Shown here: positions 62,994 to 64,000 of the stretch, one piece after another
Numbering within the stretch: the stretch's first letter is position 1
Layout of the letters: the number at the start of each line of letters is the position of its first letter
Source of the DNA: Alloacidobacterium sp963823845
Lineage (GTDB): Bacteria > Acidobacteriota > Terriglobia > Terriglobales > Acidobacteriaceae
NCBI GenBank assembly: GCA_963823845.1
Contig: CAWGND010000013.1
Span: 768,049-832,048 of the forward strand
Direction: 5' to 3'
DNA length: 64,000 bases
Translations under genes and position numbers: made by a program
Notes under the pieces: model-generated
Databases searched by the model: none
Seen by the model: only the letters and a program-made list of their open reading frames with translations
What the model was told of the DNA's origin: nothing

Positions 62994-64000
62994 AAGCCTT
63001 CATAACGCCTCGGAAGAGACGCGGTTGTTCAAAGCCACAGAATTGGCTGTGCAGTTGTCGGTGACATTGAGGATGAAGAAGTTGACGGTTAGTTGTACCG
63101 CAGGGTCCACCCAGCACCTTGGGGATCACGTAATGGCTGTGCCACCCGGTTTCCTGAGTGATGGGTTCGCCACATGCGGCACATACTCCCCGTTGGGTTC
63201 GCCAGAGATAGAGCAGGGTTCGATGACCCCACAGCGTGCGTGCTATATGCCTACTCTCGCGAGCTTCGAAGTACATCTCCCATGCAGGGTGATATGGGTT
63301 CGCTTCTCGCTTGATCTTGACGTGAGGGCGGATTGGTAAGCAGGCCGCATGGAAAAGCCACACGTTCTCCTTTCGTCCGTCCTCATACTTCCTCACTCCA
63401 AAGAAACACCATCCGCGGCCGCCACGTCGTGCGAAGTATTTCCGCATGACCCAACGTTTCCCCTTGCGGGGATGCCGCTTCAGCGCCCACTGCCACAAGG
63501 CTTTAAAGATGGCATGATCTACATGGCTGAAGATGCGCTTGCTGTTGACGTGACCGTGATACATCGCCCAACCGCGTATGATCCGATTGAGCTTTGTGGT
63601 CAGTTGCCACGTCGGGATAGCCTGCGCTCCTTTGATAACTTCCCGAACGTTTTCCAGAACGTGTGGATATTCTTACGAGATGGTTTAACCAGCAACTTTC
63701 CGTCGCTGTACCTTCGCAAGTTCTGTCCGAGGAAGTCAAAGCCCTCTTCGATGTGCGTGACCCTCGTCTTTTCTGCCGAGAGTTCCAGACCGCGGGCGCG
63801 AAGGAACTCTTCCACCAGCGGCTTCACCTCTTGTTCCAGCAGTTCCTTTGTCCTGCCGGTAATGATGAAGTCGTCGGCATAGCGGATAAGATGGACGCCA
63901 GCATAGCGACCTTTCTCCGACCCTTTGCCGCGCTGCGGATACCTTTCCCGCAAGCACCGCTCCAGACCATCGAGCGCAATATTGGCCAACACGGGCGAGA
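62992..64000 (-). pseudogene. LtrA-type reverse transcriptase/maturase with HNH, frameshifted and 5'-partial
   Basis: 63992-63600 holds the RT active site Y-A-D-D-F-I-I-T-G-R and F-D-F-L-G-Q-N. The frame slips near 63640; the other frame gives V-R-E-V-I-K-G-A-Q-A-I-P-T-W-Q-L and then the maturase X domain (I-I-R-G-W-A-M-Y-H-G-H-V, A-L-W-Q-W-A-L-K-R-H-P). An HNH endonuclease motif (C-A-A-C-G-E-P-I, H-S-H-Y-V-I-P, C-H-R-Q-L-H) follows to the stop at 62992. One indel disables an otherwise conserved protein. The N-terminus lies outside. Confidence 0.88.

Larger units (their letters stand above)
62918..64000 (-). mobile_element. Group II intron, 3' part (continues beyond the window)
   Basis: The right side of the window is an intron in minus orientation. 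It carries a reverse-transcriptase/maturase ORF followed by catalytic domain V and domain VI, with the 3' splice site next to 62918. It sits inside the SRAP gene between codons for W-K-K and V-D-A-K. The 5' end is outside. Confidence 0.88.

Noticed and set aside
1..64000. CRISPR arrays or restriction/defence islands
   Set aside because: I saw no regularly spaced short repeats, cas genes, methyltransferases or known defence genes.

Overview
The window looks like chromosome from a soil-type acidobacterium (Acidobacteriota, probably Terriglobia). I infer this from gene families typical of that phylum: an ADOP-type duplicated orphan permease next to a PadR remnant, a VWFA-related secreted protein, an Oar-like TonB-dependent receptor with an N-terminal carboxypeptidase-regulatory domain, an ECF sigma factor of the TIGR02999 type beside a Ser/Thr kinase with a C-terminal helical repeat region, a PEGA protein and giant Asp-box propeller proteins. 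No ribosomal or housekeeping cluster is present, so the assignment rests on these families only.

Layout. (1) 1-7 kb: end of a nucleotidyltransferase-family gene, an SDR oxidoreductase, a PEGA protein with an 18-residue tandem repeat, an MFS transporter, then three decayed genes (4Fe-4S reductase-like, TonB-receptor N-terminus, carboxymuconolactone-decarboxylase-like). (2) 7.09-62.09 kb: a block of about 54.6 kb bounded by two direct repeats of about 430 bp. Each repeat starts with what looks like the 3' end of a tmRNA gene (ssrA) and contains vapC sequence: a complete vapBC at the left copy, only the vapC 3' end at the right copy. This is the signature of an island or stacked insertions at ssrA, but I see no integrase inside.

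Inside the island: 8.2-12 kb carries a LysR fragment, a duplicated promoter/secreted-gene module (copy A), a seven-bladed lectin-like propeller protein and a tail-fibre-like protein. 12.4-16.8 kb carries an AI-2E-type permease fused to signalling domains, small proteins and a receiver protein whose phospho-acceptor Asp is Glu. 16.8-21 kb is a gene graveyard (toxin-antitoxin, HAD-IIB, DUF1254/1214 remnants) plus an intact IS630-type element that splits a small gene. 21.4-27.4 kb carries a minus-strand group: a cytoplasmic-looking double beta-helix protein, an acidic helical protein, a 101-aa protein and a secreted protein whose upstream region is copy B. 27.9-35.1 kb carries the ECF factor, a GRAM/PH-like protein, the kinase, DUF805, an amidase-domain protein sitting inside copy C of the repeat, and a frameshifted ion channel. 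35.5-49 kb carries a sulfatase with a dockerin-like tail, the VWFA protein, a frameshifted ADOP permease, DinB, a carboxylesterase and an IS1182-type transposase. 49-61.3 kb carries the Oar-like receptor, a secreted Asp-box protein and two tandem paralogous giant Asp-box proteins.

(3) 62-64 kb: a small membrane ORF and an SOS-response-associated peptidase gene interrupted by a group II intron whose domains V/VI and LtrA-type ORF run off the window end.

The most interesting system-level signal is the family of A/B/C repeats: a shared region of about 400-500 bp upstream of, or wrapped around, different secreted or effector-like genes. It suggests a shared 5' module with exchangeable payloads. 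The double beta-helix operon and the lectin/fibre pair are the best candidates for undescribed functions. Many genes carry a single frameshift; some of these could be assembly errors rather than biology.
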